Both the position numbers and the translations under genes were made by a program. Positions 32,220 to 48,319 of a stretch of 64,000 bases of DNA are shown here, one piece after another. Under the pieces are notes generated by a model. It did not search any database. It saw only the letters and a list, made by a program, of their open reading frames with translations, and was not told where the DNA came from. Numbering within the stretch: position 1 is the first letter of the stretch; each line of letters begins with the position of its first letter. Source of the DNA: Anaeromyxobacter dehalogenans 2CP-1 (GTDB lineage Bacteria > Myxococcota > Myxococcia > Myxococcales > Anaeromyxobacteraceae); the NCBI RefSeq assembly GCF_000022145.1, contig NC_011891.1, positions 2,430,001 through 2,494,000 of the forward strand. The letters run 5' to 3'.

Positions 32220-32379
32220 GGCGGATCCCCCGTCCGGACGGCCGGCCGCCGGAGACGCGCGACCACCGCCCGGATCACACTCTGGGGCCGCGCGTCGCGG
32301 GGGGCATCCCCCGCCGCCGGGCGAGCGCACGAACCGCGGTGACGCACCCGTGACAGCGGCCCGCCAAGCTCCGGGGCTC
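32220..32379. promoter_or_regulatory. Divergent control region with a palindrome and a hairpin
   Basis: The 160 bases between the divergent genes hold a perfect 12-base palindrome CCGTCCGGACGG (32230-32241) next to the hypothetical gene. They also hold a 7-bp hairpin GCGGGGG-GCAT-CCCCCGC (32297-32314) upstream of the desaturase. Either could be a regulatory site; no clear -35/-10 pair is seen. Confidence 0.35.
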
Positions 32380-33243
32380 ATGCCGCGCGACCCCGACCGC
32401 ATCGACTGGCTGCCCTCGCTCCCGTTCTTCGCCGCGCACCTCGTGGCGCTGGCCACCCCGTGGCTGGCGCCGCTCGAGTGGCGCTGGGGCGCGCTCGCGG
32501 CCGGGCTGTACGCGCTGCGCATGTTCGCGGTGACGGCCGGGTATCACCGGTACTTCTCGCACCGCAGCTACCGGACCTCGCGCGCGTTCCAGCTCCTGCT
32601 CGCGGTGCTCGGCGCGAGCGCGGCGCAGAAGGGCCCGCTCTGGTGGGCCGCCCACCACCGCGACCACCACCGCCACTCCGACGGGCCGGAGGACGTCCAC
32701 TCGCCGCTGGAGCGGGGGTTCTGGTGGAGCCACGTGGGCTGGATCCTCTCCCGCCGCCACCACGAGACGAAGCTCGACCGCGTGCGCGACCTCGCGCGCT
32801 TCCCGGAGCTGCGGTGGATCGACCGCCACCACCTGGTGCCGCCGGCGGCGCTCGCCATCGGGCTGTTCCTGGCGGGCGGGCTGCCGGCGCTGCTGTGGGG
32901 GTTCTTCGTCTCCACCGTCGCGCTCTGGCACGGCACGTTCGTCATCAACTCGCTCGCGCACGTGTTCGGCCGCCGCCGCTACGCCACCGACGACGGCTCG
33001 CGCAACAGCCTGGTCCTCGCGCTCGTGACGCTGGGCGAGGGGTGGCACAACAACCACCACTTCTACGCGGCCAGCGCGCGGCAGGGCTTCTTCTGGTGGG
33101 AGATCGATCTGTCCTGGTACGCGCTGCGCGCGCTCGCGGCGGTGCGCCTGGTCCAGGACCTGAAGGTCCCGCCGCCGCAGGTCCGCCTGGCGCACCTCCG
33201 CACGGCCATCCCGCCCGCCGCGGCGCGCGCCGAGGCGCTCTGA
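32380..33243 (+). CDS. Fatty-acid (acyl-CoA delta-9 type) desaturase
   Basis: 287 residues from an ATG (a GTG at 32350 would add 10). Three histidine boxes of membrane di-iron desaturases are intact: HRYFSH (about 57), HRDHHRH (about 93) and HNNHH (about 223). Four hydrophobic helices surround them. It introduces a double bond in acyl chains, tuning membrane fluidity. The length fits the short bacterial acyl-CoA/stearoyl desaturases without a cytochrome b5 domain. It converges on an acyltransferase gene, another lipid enzyme. Confidence 0.92.
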   Translation: MPRDPDRIDWLPSLPFFAAHLVALATPWLAPLEWRWGALAAGLYALRMFAVTAGYHRYFSHRSYRTSRAFQLLLAVLGASAAQKGPLWWAAHHRDHHRHSDGPEDVHSPLERGFWWSHVGWILSRRHHETKLDRVRDLARFPELRWIDRHHLVPPAALAIGLFLAGGLPALLWGFFVSTVALWHGTFVINSLAHVFGRRRYATDDGSRNSLVLALVTLGEGWHNNHHFYAASARQGFFWWEIDLSWYALRALAAVRLVQDLKVPPPQVRLAHLRTAIPPAAARAEAL

Positions 33244-33262
33244 CTCTGCCCGCCGCACCGCG

Positions 33263-34564
33263 CTAGAGGAACACCGAGCCGCGCGCGGACACGTCCTCGT
33301 CCAGCATGCCCTGCAGCGTCGCGCGGACCGTCTCCGCCAGCTCGCCCACCCGCGCCGGGTCCTCCGCGTCGGCCGGCGAGCGGCCGGCCAGCGGGATGGG
33401 CGGGCCGAAGCGGAGCGACCAGCGCGAGGGCAGGGGCAGCAGCGCCGCGGGCGCCAGCCGGAGCAGCGGGCTCGCCGTGAGCAGCGGCAGCCCCAGCCGG
33501 TCCGCCAGCCAGCCGGTGCGCGAGATGCCGGGCGCCGCCTCCTCGCTGCCGACGATGGCGCAGGGGACGAGCGTCGCGCCGGCACGCAGCGCCACCTTGA
33601 CGAAGCCGCCGCGGCCGAACCGCTGCAGGCGGTAGCGCTCGCCCCAGGGCTTGCGGGCGCCGGCGCTGCCCTCCGGGAACACGCCCAGCGCGCCGCCCTC
33701 CTGCAGGATGCGCCCCGCCGCCTCGGGCGTGGCGCGCACGGCGCCCAGCCGCACCGCCAGGCCGCCCATCACCGGCAGGTCGCACTCACGGTCATCGAGC
33801 AGCGGGCGGAGCTCCCGCCGCGCGGGGTGATCGCGGCGGAGCGCGTGCCGCAGGACCAGCGCGTCCCACGGGACGACGCCGGCGTGGTTCGCGACCACCA
33901 TGACCGGCCCGGTCGCCGGGACGTGCTCCGCGTCGCGCACGGTGGTGCGCCACCAGGTGGCGTACAGCAGCTCGACCAGCGGCTCGGCCCGCTCCACCAG
34001 CCGCGGGTCCATCCCGTGGCGGTCGAGCCGCTCGGGCGGCTCGAGCAGCCGCGCCAGGTCCAGCGCCGCGCCCAGCTTCGCCGCCACCACGGGGGCGAGC
34101 CGCGCCACCGCCTCGGTCACCTCGCGGCGCGCCCCGGCCAGCCCGGCGCGTGCGGCGAGATCGCCCACGCGCGCCTCCAGGCCGTCGAGCGCCGAGTCGA
34201 GCCGCCGCTCCACGTCGGCGAGCCGCGCCTGCGCGCCGGTGCGGTCGGCCGGGAGCGTCCGGGTGCGGTCCGGCGCGCGGGCCGGCGCCTCGGGCGCCGG
34301 GGGCGAGGCGGCGGCGGCCGCGGACCACGGGGGGGCCGGCGAGGGCGCCGGCGCGACCGCGGCGACGGCGGGCGCGGGCGGCGGCCCGGACGAAGGAGCC
34401 GGGGAGGGCGGCGAAGCGGGCGGCGCGGCGGGCGGGCGCGGCGCCGCACCCCGGGTGAACGGGTCGTTGCCGAGCACCGGTCGCGGAGCCGGCCGCGCGG
34501 CGCCGGGCAGGCGCGCGGCCCCGCGCCGACCCGCGGCCTTCTTCTTGCCGGTCCCTCCCGCCAT
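33263..34564 (-). CDS. PlsC-like lysophospholipid acyltransferase with long disordered N-terminus
   Basis: 433 residues from ATG 34564. The first ~95 residues are a Lys/Arg then Pro/Ala-rich disordered segment. Residues ~95-190 are helical. The C-terminal ~240 residues are an acyltransferase domain with [13 protein letters not shown] (about 224; catalytic His and Asp, spaced more widely than the usual HX4D), [20 protein letters not shown] (about 294) and [12 protein letters not shown]. It probably esterifies glycerolipids. TTGACG-N18-TATGTG ends 6 bases before the ATG, so the mRNA should be leaderless. Divergent from mutL. Confidence 0.82.
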   Translation of the reverse strand: MAGGTGKKKAAGRRGAARLPGAARPAPRPVLGNDPFTRGAAPRPPAAPPASPPSPAPSSGPPPAPAVAAVAPAPSPAPPWSAAAAASPPAPEAPARAPDRTRTLPADRTGAQARLADVERRLDSALDGLEARVGDLAARAGLAGARREVTEAVARLAPVVAAKLGAALDLARLLEPPERLDRHGMDPRLVERAEPLVELLYATWWRTTVRDAEHVPATGPVMVVANHAGVVPWDALVLRHALRRDHPARRELRPLLDDRECDLPVMGGLAVRLGAVRATPEAAGRILQEGGALGVFPEGSAGARKPWGERYRLQRFGRGGFVKVALRAGATLVPCAIVGSEEAAPGISRTGWLADRLGLPLLTASPLLRLAPAALLPLPSRWSLRFGPPIPLAGRSPADAEDPARVGELAETVRATLQGMLDEDVSARGSVFL

Positions 34565-34570
34565 CGCGTC

Positions 34571-34600
34571 CACATAGACGCACGCGGCGGCAGGCGTCAA
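34571..34600 (-). promoter_or_regulatory. Leaderless-type promoter of the acyltransferase gene
   Basis: On the minus strand: TTGACG (34595-34600), an 18-base spacer and TATGTG (34571-34576). The -10 ends 6 bases before the start codon, so transcription would begin at or beside the ATG. Confidence 0.6.
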
Positions 34601-34653
34601 ACGTTCGCTGGGGGGAGCCGCCGCGTCGGATCGCCGTGGTACGAACGGGCGCC

Positions 34654-36477
<1,824 letters not shown>

Positions 36478-36920
36478 GCGCCGCAGGATCCGGAGGGTCG
36501 AGGAAGAGGGCTGCTCTCGGCGCGGCTGAAGTCGGATCCGAGGTGAACGAGCGAACCGCGCCGAGAGCGTCCCAGCGGTGAACCGCGCGATCGGAACCTG
36601 GAAAGGGGGGGGTATCCAGGCACCGCCGCAGCGTTACCGCGCGCTCCTTACGCAATCGCCGTGCCCCGGAACGGGTATCCAGAAGTCGATGAATTCAGGC
36701 GACTTTACCGGGCTGGCGCCGTCCCTGCGGGCGGACGGACCTTTCAAATGTGCAGTACGAATTGCACGAATGAAATGGATGGGGTCCGGATCGGGTGCGG
36801 CAGCATCCCTTGCGCTCGAGGGCTGAAGAAAGCTCCGTCTCGCGCGAGGTGTGCGCCGACGCGCATGTGCGATCGCCTGTAACGGCGGGACAATCCGCGC
36901 GCGCGGTCTCGGCACTGCGG
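36478..36920. other. Gene-poor region of lower GC
   Basis: These ~440 bases have no convincing gene. Their GC content is visibly below that of the flanks (for example ATGAATTCAGGCGACTTTAC near 36690 and GAATGAAATGGATGG near 36770). They hold a 13-bp inverted repeat (36513-36568), a 10-base direct repeat GGGTATCCAG (36610-36619 and 36673-36682) and a small palindrome GTGCAGTACGAATTGCAC (about 36752). It may be decayed mobile DNA or house an RNA. Confidence 0.5.
36513..36568 (+). repeat. Perfect 13-bp inverted repeat downstream of mutL
   Basis: GCTCTCGGCGCGG (36513-36525) and CCGCGCCGAGAGC (36556-36568) are exact reverse complements separated by 30 bases. The position 35 bases after the mutL stop fits a terminator, but the large loop and missing T-run are unusual. 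Confidence 0.6.
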
Positions 36921-37109
36921 ATGCAAACATCGGCGGGCGTGCAGGGCACCATCACAGGCAAGGACGTGATCCGTCACTCCTTCACCATCCTCCGGCTCTG
37001 GGGGCCGACGGTGTACCTGCGGTGCCTCCGTGCCATGGTGAGCGGGCGCCAGTGCACGTTCCTCGGCGTGGTCGCCGGTGAGCCGCCGCACGCGCCGCCG
37101 GCCGCCTAG
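36921..37109 (+). CDS. Possible small protein
   Basis: 62 residues from ATG 36921: DVIRHSFTILRLWGPTVYLR and CLRAMVSGRQCTFLGVV look like a basic amphipathic, partly hydrophobic helix protein rather than random translation. GC content returns to genome level here. No ribosome site is obvious and no family is known with confidence. Confidence 0.4.
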   Translation: MQTSAGVQGTITGKDVIRHSFTILRLWGPTVYLRCLRAMVSGRQCTFLGVVAGEPPHAPPAA

Positions 37110-37240
37110 CGGACCCTCGCGCCCTCGCGCTGCACCACGGGGCGCGCGCTGGCGCGAAGGTTCTCGGGCTGCGCGGGGTCCCGCGCTCGCGCGGAAGAAC
37201 CGGGTGGACGCCCCCCCGTCCCTTTGGCAGAGTCCGGCGC

Positions 37241-37774
37241 GTGCCGCCCCCGCGTGATCCGCGCTACCGCCCGTTCCGGCTGGCCCTCTGGGCGCTCTAC
37301 TTCACCGTCATCGCGGTCGCGCTGGCGGTGGTCCTCACCAGCATCGTGCGGAACCTGCGCGGGCCGCACCGCCCCGCCGCCACCGGCGCGCTCCCCACCC
37401 GCGCGGCCCTGCGCGTGTGCGTGACCGAGCTCGAGGCGCTGCACGCCGAGCAGAACCACCGGGCCTGGCGCCTCGCGGACGAGGTGGGCGAGGGCGACGC
37501 GATCGCGCGCTGGGAGATCTGGGCGCGCGAGTGGGAGCAGCGGGTGGACGACCTCGCGGATCGCTGCCGGCTGGACGCCCGCGACCCCGACCCGCAGGGC
37601 TTCGGCGGGCGCGAGGAGCTGGCGCAGGCCCGCGAGGCGGTCCTGCAGGTGCACCGGGCCTACCGGGCCCAGGTGAACCGGTTCGCGCAGGAGGAGGCGG
37701 ACCTGGCCCGGCGCGCCGCGCAGGCGCTGCGCCAGGCGCAGGAGGCGGTCTCGAGGCCGCCGGAGCGCGGCTAG
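37241..37774 (+). CDS. Membrane-anchored coiled-coil protein of unknown function
   Basis: 177 residues from a GTG. One N-terminal membrane helix (LALWALYFTVIAVALAVVL, about 14-32) is followed by a soluble helical region with charged heptad-like segments (LCVTELEALHAEQNHRAW... and ARRAAQALRQAQEAV). The N-terminus is basic, so the soluble part should face the periplasm. No catalytic motif. The stop shares CTAG with the convergent lipoprotein gene. Confidence 0.72.
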   Translation: MPPPRDPRYRPFRLALWALYFTVIAVALAVVLTSIVRNLRGPHRPAATGALPTRAALRVCVTELEALHAEQNHRAWRLADEVGEGDAIARWEIWAREWEQRVDDLADRCRLDARDPDPQGFGGREELAQAREAVLQVHRAYRAQVNRFAQEEADLARRAAQALRQAQEAVSRPPERG

Positions 37775-38339
37775 CTCGCGGGGCAGCCGTCCGTCCCCGG
37801 CACCAGCAGGAACGTCCAGCGGTACACCTGCGTCTCGAAGCCCGACGCGGCGCTCCGGTTCGGCAGCGCGGCCTCGTCGGCCGGCGCGAAGAAGTTGTTC
37901 GACACCACCAGCTCCACCACGTGGACCGCGCCGGCGGTCCGCGGCGCGTGCTGGTAGGGCAGGAACGTGAACGGCGACGGATCGCGGGTGAGGACGGTCT
38001 GGTCCGCGCTCGCCGGCACCGACTCCTGCCGCACCCACGAGGCGCCGCCCTGCGTCGGCTGGTAGTCCACGAACCAGCGGACCTCGACCTGCTCGAGCGT
38101 GTTCGAGTCGAGGAGCTGCGCGGCGAGCTCGTAGCGCGGCTCGGCGCCGGCGCAGTCCGCGGGCACGGTCACGAGCGGCACGCCCGCCGCGGCCACGCCG
38201 TTCACGGTGATGCCGTCGGCCAGGATGCGGGGCGGCGTGATGGTGCCGCCCTTGGGGTAGTCGGGGAGCGGCTGCGGGAGCGGGCAGCCGGCCAGCGCGA
38301 GCGCGAGCGCGCCCAGGGCCGCGGGCAGGAGGGGACGGT

Positions 38340-38343
<4 letters not shown>
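37771..38343 (-). CDS. Lipoprotein of unknown function
   Basis: 190 residues, GTG start overlapping the stop of the sigma54 activator (GTGA). A lipobox LALAGC near residue 20 predicts lipidation. The mature part is beta-rich (ITVNGVAAAGVPLVTV, VEVRWFVDYQPTQ, VHVVELVVSNNFFAP), with two Cys (ADCAGAE and DGCPAS) that could pair. It is the last gene of a four-gene signalling operon, so it may be the envelope partner or sensor of that system. Confidence 0.75.
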
Positions 38344-40166
<1,823 letters not shown>

Positions 40167-40173
40167 GGGTCCC

Positions 40174-41024
40174 CTAGTACCTCCACTCGAGCTTCAGCGA
40201 CGCGCCGGCCGGCTCGCCGCCCGGCCCCATCTCCGTCTCGACGATGGGGACGAAGTGGCGATGGGCGTCCCACACGCCGTAGCCGTAGAGCGCCCAGAAC
40301 ATGGCGGCCGAGACGTACTTCACCACCTCGACGTTCCGGAGCACCCGGCGGTCGGAGTCGCTGTAGGGCGGGTTGGAGCAGCCGGGCTGGCCGGAGGTGC
40401 AGGTGCGGGTCCGGTCGTCGGCGAGCTGGTTGTGGATGACGATGGCCGCGATGTTCACCGCGCCGAGCGCGATCTGGCCGGCCGCGATGGCGGTGCCCTT
40501 GGCCCGGTCGCCGTTCTGGAACTGCCCGGCGCCGAACGGCATCCAGTTGAACAGGTAGAGCCGCTCCTGCACCCGCACCACCTTCGTCGGCGGCCCGGTG
40601 CGCGCCTGCTCCTCGGTGAGCAGCCGCCGCTTGGCCTCGTCGGCCAGCCGCTGCTGCTCGCGGAGCGCCCGGCGCCGCTCGCGCAGTGGCGCCAGCGCCG
40701 GCTCGTGCTCCTTCTTGACGCGGTCGAAGAACTCCACGATGGCGGGCGGCACCAGGAACGGGTCGAGCGCGTAGTCCGGATCGTGCGAGAGCAGGTTCAC
40801 GAACGCGGCCCGCGCCGCGGGGAGGTCGCCCAGGTTGAACTCGGAGATGCCGAGCATCCGGTACGCCTCGACGGCCTCGTCGTCGGTGAGCGCCGGGTCG
40901 CCCGCCAGCATCTGGCGGAGCGCCCCGGCGGCGTCGCCGTACGCACCGAACTCGAAGCGGTCCTTGGCCCGCTTCAGCTCCGGGGGCGCGAGCAGCGAGA
41001 GCGCCAGCAGCAGGGGGATCGCGT

Positions 41025-41028
<4 letters not shown>
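40174..41028 (-). CDS. TPR-like exported/membrane protein
   Basis: 284 residues, GTG start overlapping the kinase stop. A short signal peptide is followed by TPR-like helices (KRAKDRFEFGAYGDAAGALRQ, AYRMLGISEFNLGDLPAARA; ~20-100) and a charged coiled coil (~115-145). Two hydrophobic segments follow (about 175-200 and 235-258). A short loop with two Cys (CTSGQPGCSN) probably faces the periplasm. Such proteins often sit beside PEGA-domain kinases in Myxococcota. Probable scaffold; function unknown. Confidence 0.75.
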
Positions 41029-42824
<1,796 letters not shown>

Positions 42825-43013
42825 CGCGGCGCCCCCCCGACGGTGGGGGAGCGCCGGTCCGGGCGGAGCGGGAGCGCGTTGCCTGCGACCACGTGCATCT
42901 GAGAGGGTTCCTGGGCGCCCGCCGCGAGCGCCGGATCACGACATCCGTGGCGGGGTGAGGGGCGCCACTATGACACGGCCGCCCGGGCCCGGCCACAAGT
43001 CGTCCACCGCGGT

Positions 43014-43066
43014 CAGGGGCGGGTGGGACGTGCCCCCCTACCAGGCGGGCAGGGCACCCGCCCCTG
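43014..43066 (-). terminator. Long GC-rich hairpin at the end of the epimerase-like gene
   Basis: CAGGGGCGGGTG (43014-43025) and CACCCGCCCCTG (43055-43066) are perfect 12-bp reverse complements around the stop codon of the minus-strand gene. The inner sequence can pair further. There is no T-run. Confidence 0.45.
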
Positions 43067-44090
43067 AGCCGGGGAGCAGGTGATCCGACACCAGCGCGCG
43101 CACGGTCTCCGGCATGGCCGCGGTCGAGATCGGGTGGCGCGGGCGCCAGCCGAGGGCCTCGATGCGCGAGGTGTCGTAGTAGTGGTCCGCGCTCATCCAG
43201 TGGAGCGCCTCGCGCTCGATGCGCGGGACGAGCGCCGGCCCCACGCCGGTGCGGGACGAGAGCCGCCCCCATCCGCGCGCCAGCCGCCCGTTGACGCGGG
43301 CGAGCAGCGCGCGATCCGGCACGTGGCGCACCAGCCAGAGCAGCGCCGAGGTGAGCCGCGGGGCGGTCGGCAGGATGCGGCCCGGCTCGTAGCCGAGGGC
43401 GGTGAGCGCGGCGGCGAGGTGCTCGGCGAGCGGCAGCGGCGCCTCGTCGGCCACGTTGAAGGCGCGGCCCCGCACCGCCTCCGCGTCCGGGTGGTCGAGC
43501 ACGTGGACCACCGCTCGCGCGAGGTCGTCGAGGTGGAGCAGGTGCGCCACCGGCCCGCGGCGGATGATGGGCACGCGCCGCCGCCGCTGGTTGAAGAGCG
43601 CCACCAGCGCGAGCACGCGCAGCGGGCCGCCGCGCAGCGACGGACCGTAGAGCACCGTGGGGCGGAGCACCGTGAGCGGTGCCCCCTTGCGGAAGGCGGC
43701 CCAGCTCGCCTGCTCCGCCGCCCAGCGGACCCGCTCGTGCGCGGTGCGCGGCGCCTTCAGCTCGCCCTCGCGGCAGGGCAGGTTGCGGGGGCGTCCGTAC
43801 ACGCCGGCGGTGGAGACGTGGACCAGCCGCCCGGCGCCGGCACGGCGCGCCAGCTCGGCGGCGGCGCGCGCGGCGCCGGCCTCCACCGCGATGCGGGCGG
43901 GCTCGGGCAGGTCGCGGGGGGTCCGCACGCCGAGGTGCACCACCGCGCGGGCCGGCGCCTCGCCCGCGGCGCCGAAGCCCTCGGCGGAGAGCGCCACGGG
44001 GCGCGGGCTCCAGCCGGCGCGCGCGAGCTCGGCCGCGACCGCGTCGGCCACGGCGCCGCCGGAGCCCGTGATGAGCGCCACCCCCGCCAT
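43038..44090 (-). CDS. NAD-dependent epimerase/dehydratase-like protein, degenerate active site
   Basis: 350 residues. The extended SDR fold is visible: N-terminal VALITGSGGAVADAVAAELA (Rossmann Gly motif altered, GSGGAVA), RLVHVSTAGVYG, LRPTVLYGP and HLLHLDDLARAVVHVLD. At the usual YxxxK the sequence reads HERVR (TAHERVRWAAE), so the catalytic Tyr and Lys seem absent. It may bind a nucleotide or nucleotide-sugar without standard chemistry. It is followed by a strong hairpin and seems monocistronic. Confidence 0.8.
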   Translation of the reverse strand: MAGVALITGSGGAVADAVAAELARAGWSPRPVALSAEGFGAAGEAPARAVVHLGVRTPRDLPEPARIAVEAGAARAAAELARRAGAGRLVHVSTAGVYGRPRNLPCREGELKAPRTAHERVRWAAEQASWAAFRKGAPLTVLRPTVLYGPSLRGGPLRVLALVALFNQRRRRVPIIRRGPVAHLLHLDDLARAVVHVLDHPDAEAVRGRAFNVADEAPLPLAEHLAAALTALGYEPGRILPTAPRLTSALLWLVRHVPDRALLARVNGRLARGWGRLSSRTGVGPALVPRIEREALHWMSADHYYDTSRIEALGWRPRHPISTAAMPETVRALVSDHLLPGSGAGALPAW

Positions 44091-44187
44091 GCCGCGAGTG
44101 TAGCAGGCGCCCGGGGCGGACCGCGCCGCCCCGAGCGCCGTGGCCCCGTCGAAGCATGCCCGGGGGCCTGCCGGCGGGGACCTGGAC

Positions 44188-46695
<2,508 letters not shown>

Positions 46696-46854
46696 CGCCG
46701 TCTCCTTCCGCTGCTCGCGCACCGATCAGGGATACCCGTCGCCTGCGCCGTTATCAACAAGAAGCAAGTGGTCTTCCGAGCGCTTGCGCCCGTTTCCCGC
46801 GCGCGCGATCCGCCGCGCGCGGCGACCCGTCCAGCCGCAGGGGCCGCGCGCCCC
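46696..46854. other. lon upstream region
   Basis: It contains the lon ribosome site and an AT-rich stretch (GTTATCAACAAGAAGCAAG near 46750-46768) that stands out from the GC-rich surroundings and probably holds the lon promoter. No clear -35/-10 pair, CIRCE element or heat-shock promoter is recognised. Confidence 0.3.
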
Positions 46855-47079
46855 TCAGCGCTCGTTCAGGGCCGTCCGTCCGGGGCGAGAGAGGGCCTTC
46901 CCGTCGGGCTCGCCGCCGGGGCCCCCGGGATCCCGTCGGACCGGGCCCTCGCCGGGCGCCCACAGGCCGGTGCGGCGCTCGTCGTCGCCCGAGCCCGACA
47001 CGGACCGGCTCCGGGCGGGCAGCTGCTCGGGTGCCACCCCGGGCCCATCGGCGGGCGACCACGCGCGCTTGGCAGTCAT
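46855..47079 (-). CDS. Possible small hydrophilic protein
   Basis: 74 residues from ATG 47079, preceded closely by AGAGGG. It is hydrophilic and Gly/Pro/Arg-rich (MTAKRAWSPADGPGVAPEQL, TGLWAPGEGPVRRDPGGPGG) and ends PGRTALNER. About 85-90% of third codon positions are G or C, as in neighbouring genes. It fills the gap between lon and the next gene. No family is known, and disordered composition makes a chance ORF possible. Confidence 0.45.
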   Translation of the reverse strand: MTAKRAWSPADGPGVAPEQLPARSRSVSGSGDDERRTGLWAPGEGPVRRDPGGPGGEPDGKALSRPGRTALNER

Positions 47080-47117
47080 GCCCTCTGGATAAGACCGACT
47101 TCCCGAAGGGCAAGCGC

Positions 47118-48248
47118 GTGGGCATTTTCGCACCCGTGCAGCCGGGTCAGACCGCGCTCGCGATCGGCGCGGGAACGCTCGCCGCCCTGGCGGTGGCGCT
47201 GCTCGTCCTGCTGCTCCGGGCGCGCCGGCCGGGGGTGCCCGCCGAGGCGCGGGCGCTCCTCGCCCAGGTCCCGGGGGCGCTCGGCGACGCGGCGCTGCTG
47301 CTCGACCCGGAGGGCTTCGTGGTGGCCGGGAACGCGGAGGCGGCGGCGCTGGCCGGGCTCGCCCCGGACCGGCTGCGCGGCGCCCGGGCCTCCGTGATCC
47401 TGGGGGAGGACCTGGCGGTGCTTCAGCGGGGCGCAGCGCGCGGCCCGAGCGCGGCGCGCGTCCACCTGCGCACGCCCGGCGGCGCGGCGCCGGCGCGCGC
47501 GGTGGTGGTGCGGGTGTCCTCGCGGCCGCCGCGCGACCTCGCGGTGCTGCGCCCCGAGCCGATGGTCCCGCGGCCCACGCCGCCGCCGCTCCCGCTGGCG
47601 CCGGCGCGCCCGGGCGCGGGGCCGTGCTCGGCGGACCTGGGCGCGATCGCCGCGGCGCTCCGCGAGCCGCTGGCGCGGGCCTCCACCGCGGCCTCCATGC
47701 TGCGGCTCCTCGCGCCCAGGCTGGCGCTCGGCGCCGGGGAGCTGGCGCGGCTGGAGGGCGCCCTCGGCGACCTGGAGCGGCGCCTCGGCGCGCTGGCGGC
47801 GACGTCCGGCGCGGGCGCGGTCCGGCCGGTCGATCTCGCCGCCGCCTTCGGCGAGATCGCCGCCCAGCTCCCGCCCGGCGTGCGGGTGCGCGCGGCGCTC
47901 GAGCCCGCGCCGGTGCTGGCCGACGAGGCGCGGCTCCGGGCGATGCTGCGCGAGCTGCTGCGCGCCGTGTGCGAGGCGCTGCCGGCCGGCGGCGAGCTCA
48001 CCGCCACCGTGGCCGTGCGGCGGGGCGCGGCGGTGCTGGAGCTCGGGCGCGCCGGCGGGCGGGGCGCGGGCGAGGCGGGCGCGGCGGCGCTGGCACGTGC
48101 GGCGCTCGGCCCCGAGGGTGCGAGGGTGGAGGAGGAGACCGCACCCGGGCGTGGACGCGTGCTTCGCCTCGTGCTTCCGCTCGCTGCGCCGCCGGCGGCC
48201 CCCGCGCACGCTCCCACCGCGGGTGCGACCGGCCCGCGCTTCGTTTGA
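47118..48248 (+). CDS. Histidine-kinase-like membrane protein lacking the phospho-accepting histidine
   Basis: 376 residues from a GTG with GAAGGG upstream. A membrane helix (ALAIGAGTLAALAVALLVLL) opens it. A PAS-like segment follows (GDAALLLDPEGFVVAGNAEA, LAGLAPDRLRGARASVILGE). The region expected to be the dimerisation/H-box reads IAAALREPLARASTAASMLRLL, like HELRxPL but with Ala for His. The ATPase part keeps only traces (LRAMLRELLRAVCEALP at the N-box, without Asn; GRGRVLRLVLPL near the end). It is probably a catalytically dead sensor or scaffold. First gene of a compact plus-strand set. Confidence 0.7.
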   Translation: MGIFAPVQPGQTALAIGAGTLAALAVALLVLLLRARRPGVPAEARALLAQVPGALGDAALLLDPEGFVVAGNAEAAALAGLAPDRLRGARASVILGEDLAVLQRGAARGPSAARVHLRTPGGAAPARAVVVRVSSRPPRDLAVLRPEPMVPRPTPPPLPLAPARPGAGPCSADLGAIAAALREPLARASTAASMLRLLAPRLALGAGELARLEGALGDLERRLGALAATSGAGAVRPVDLAAAFGEIAAQLPPGVRVRAALEPAPVLADEARLRAMLRELLRAVCEALPAGGELTATVAVRRGAAVLELGRAGGRGAGEAGAAALARAALGPEGARVEEETAPGRGRVLRLVLPLAAPPAAPAHAPTAGATGPRFV

Positions 48249-48319
48249 CGCACGGGGGAGGGGTCGATAGCATCCACCGCGCGTTTCCGTCCGGTTCCGC
48301 ACCCCTCCCAGGAGCCCGC

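Noticed and set aside
36578-36882. Small ORFs in the low-GC island
   Set aside because: Their translations have no plausible structure, no ribosome site and no bias at third positions.
46696-46854. Heat-shock (CIRCE or sigma32-type) element upstream of lon
   Set aside because: No TTAGCACTC inverted repeat and no CTTGAAA/CCCCAT pair could be found.
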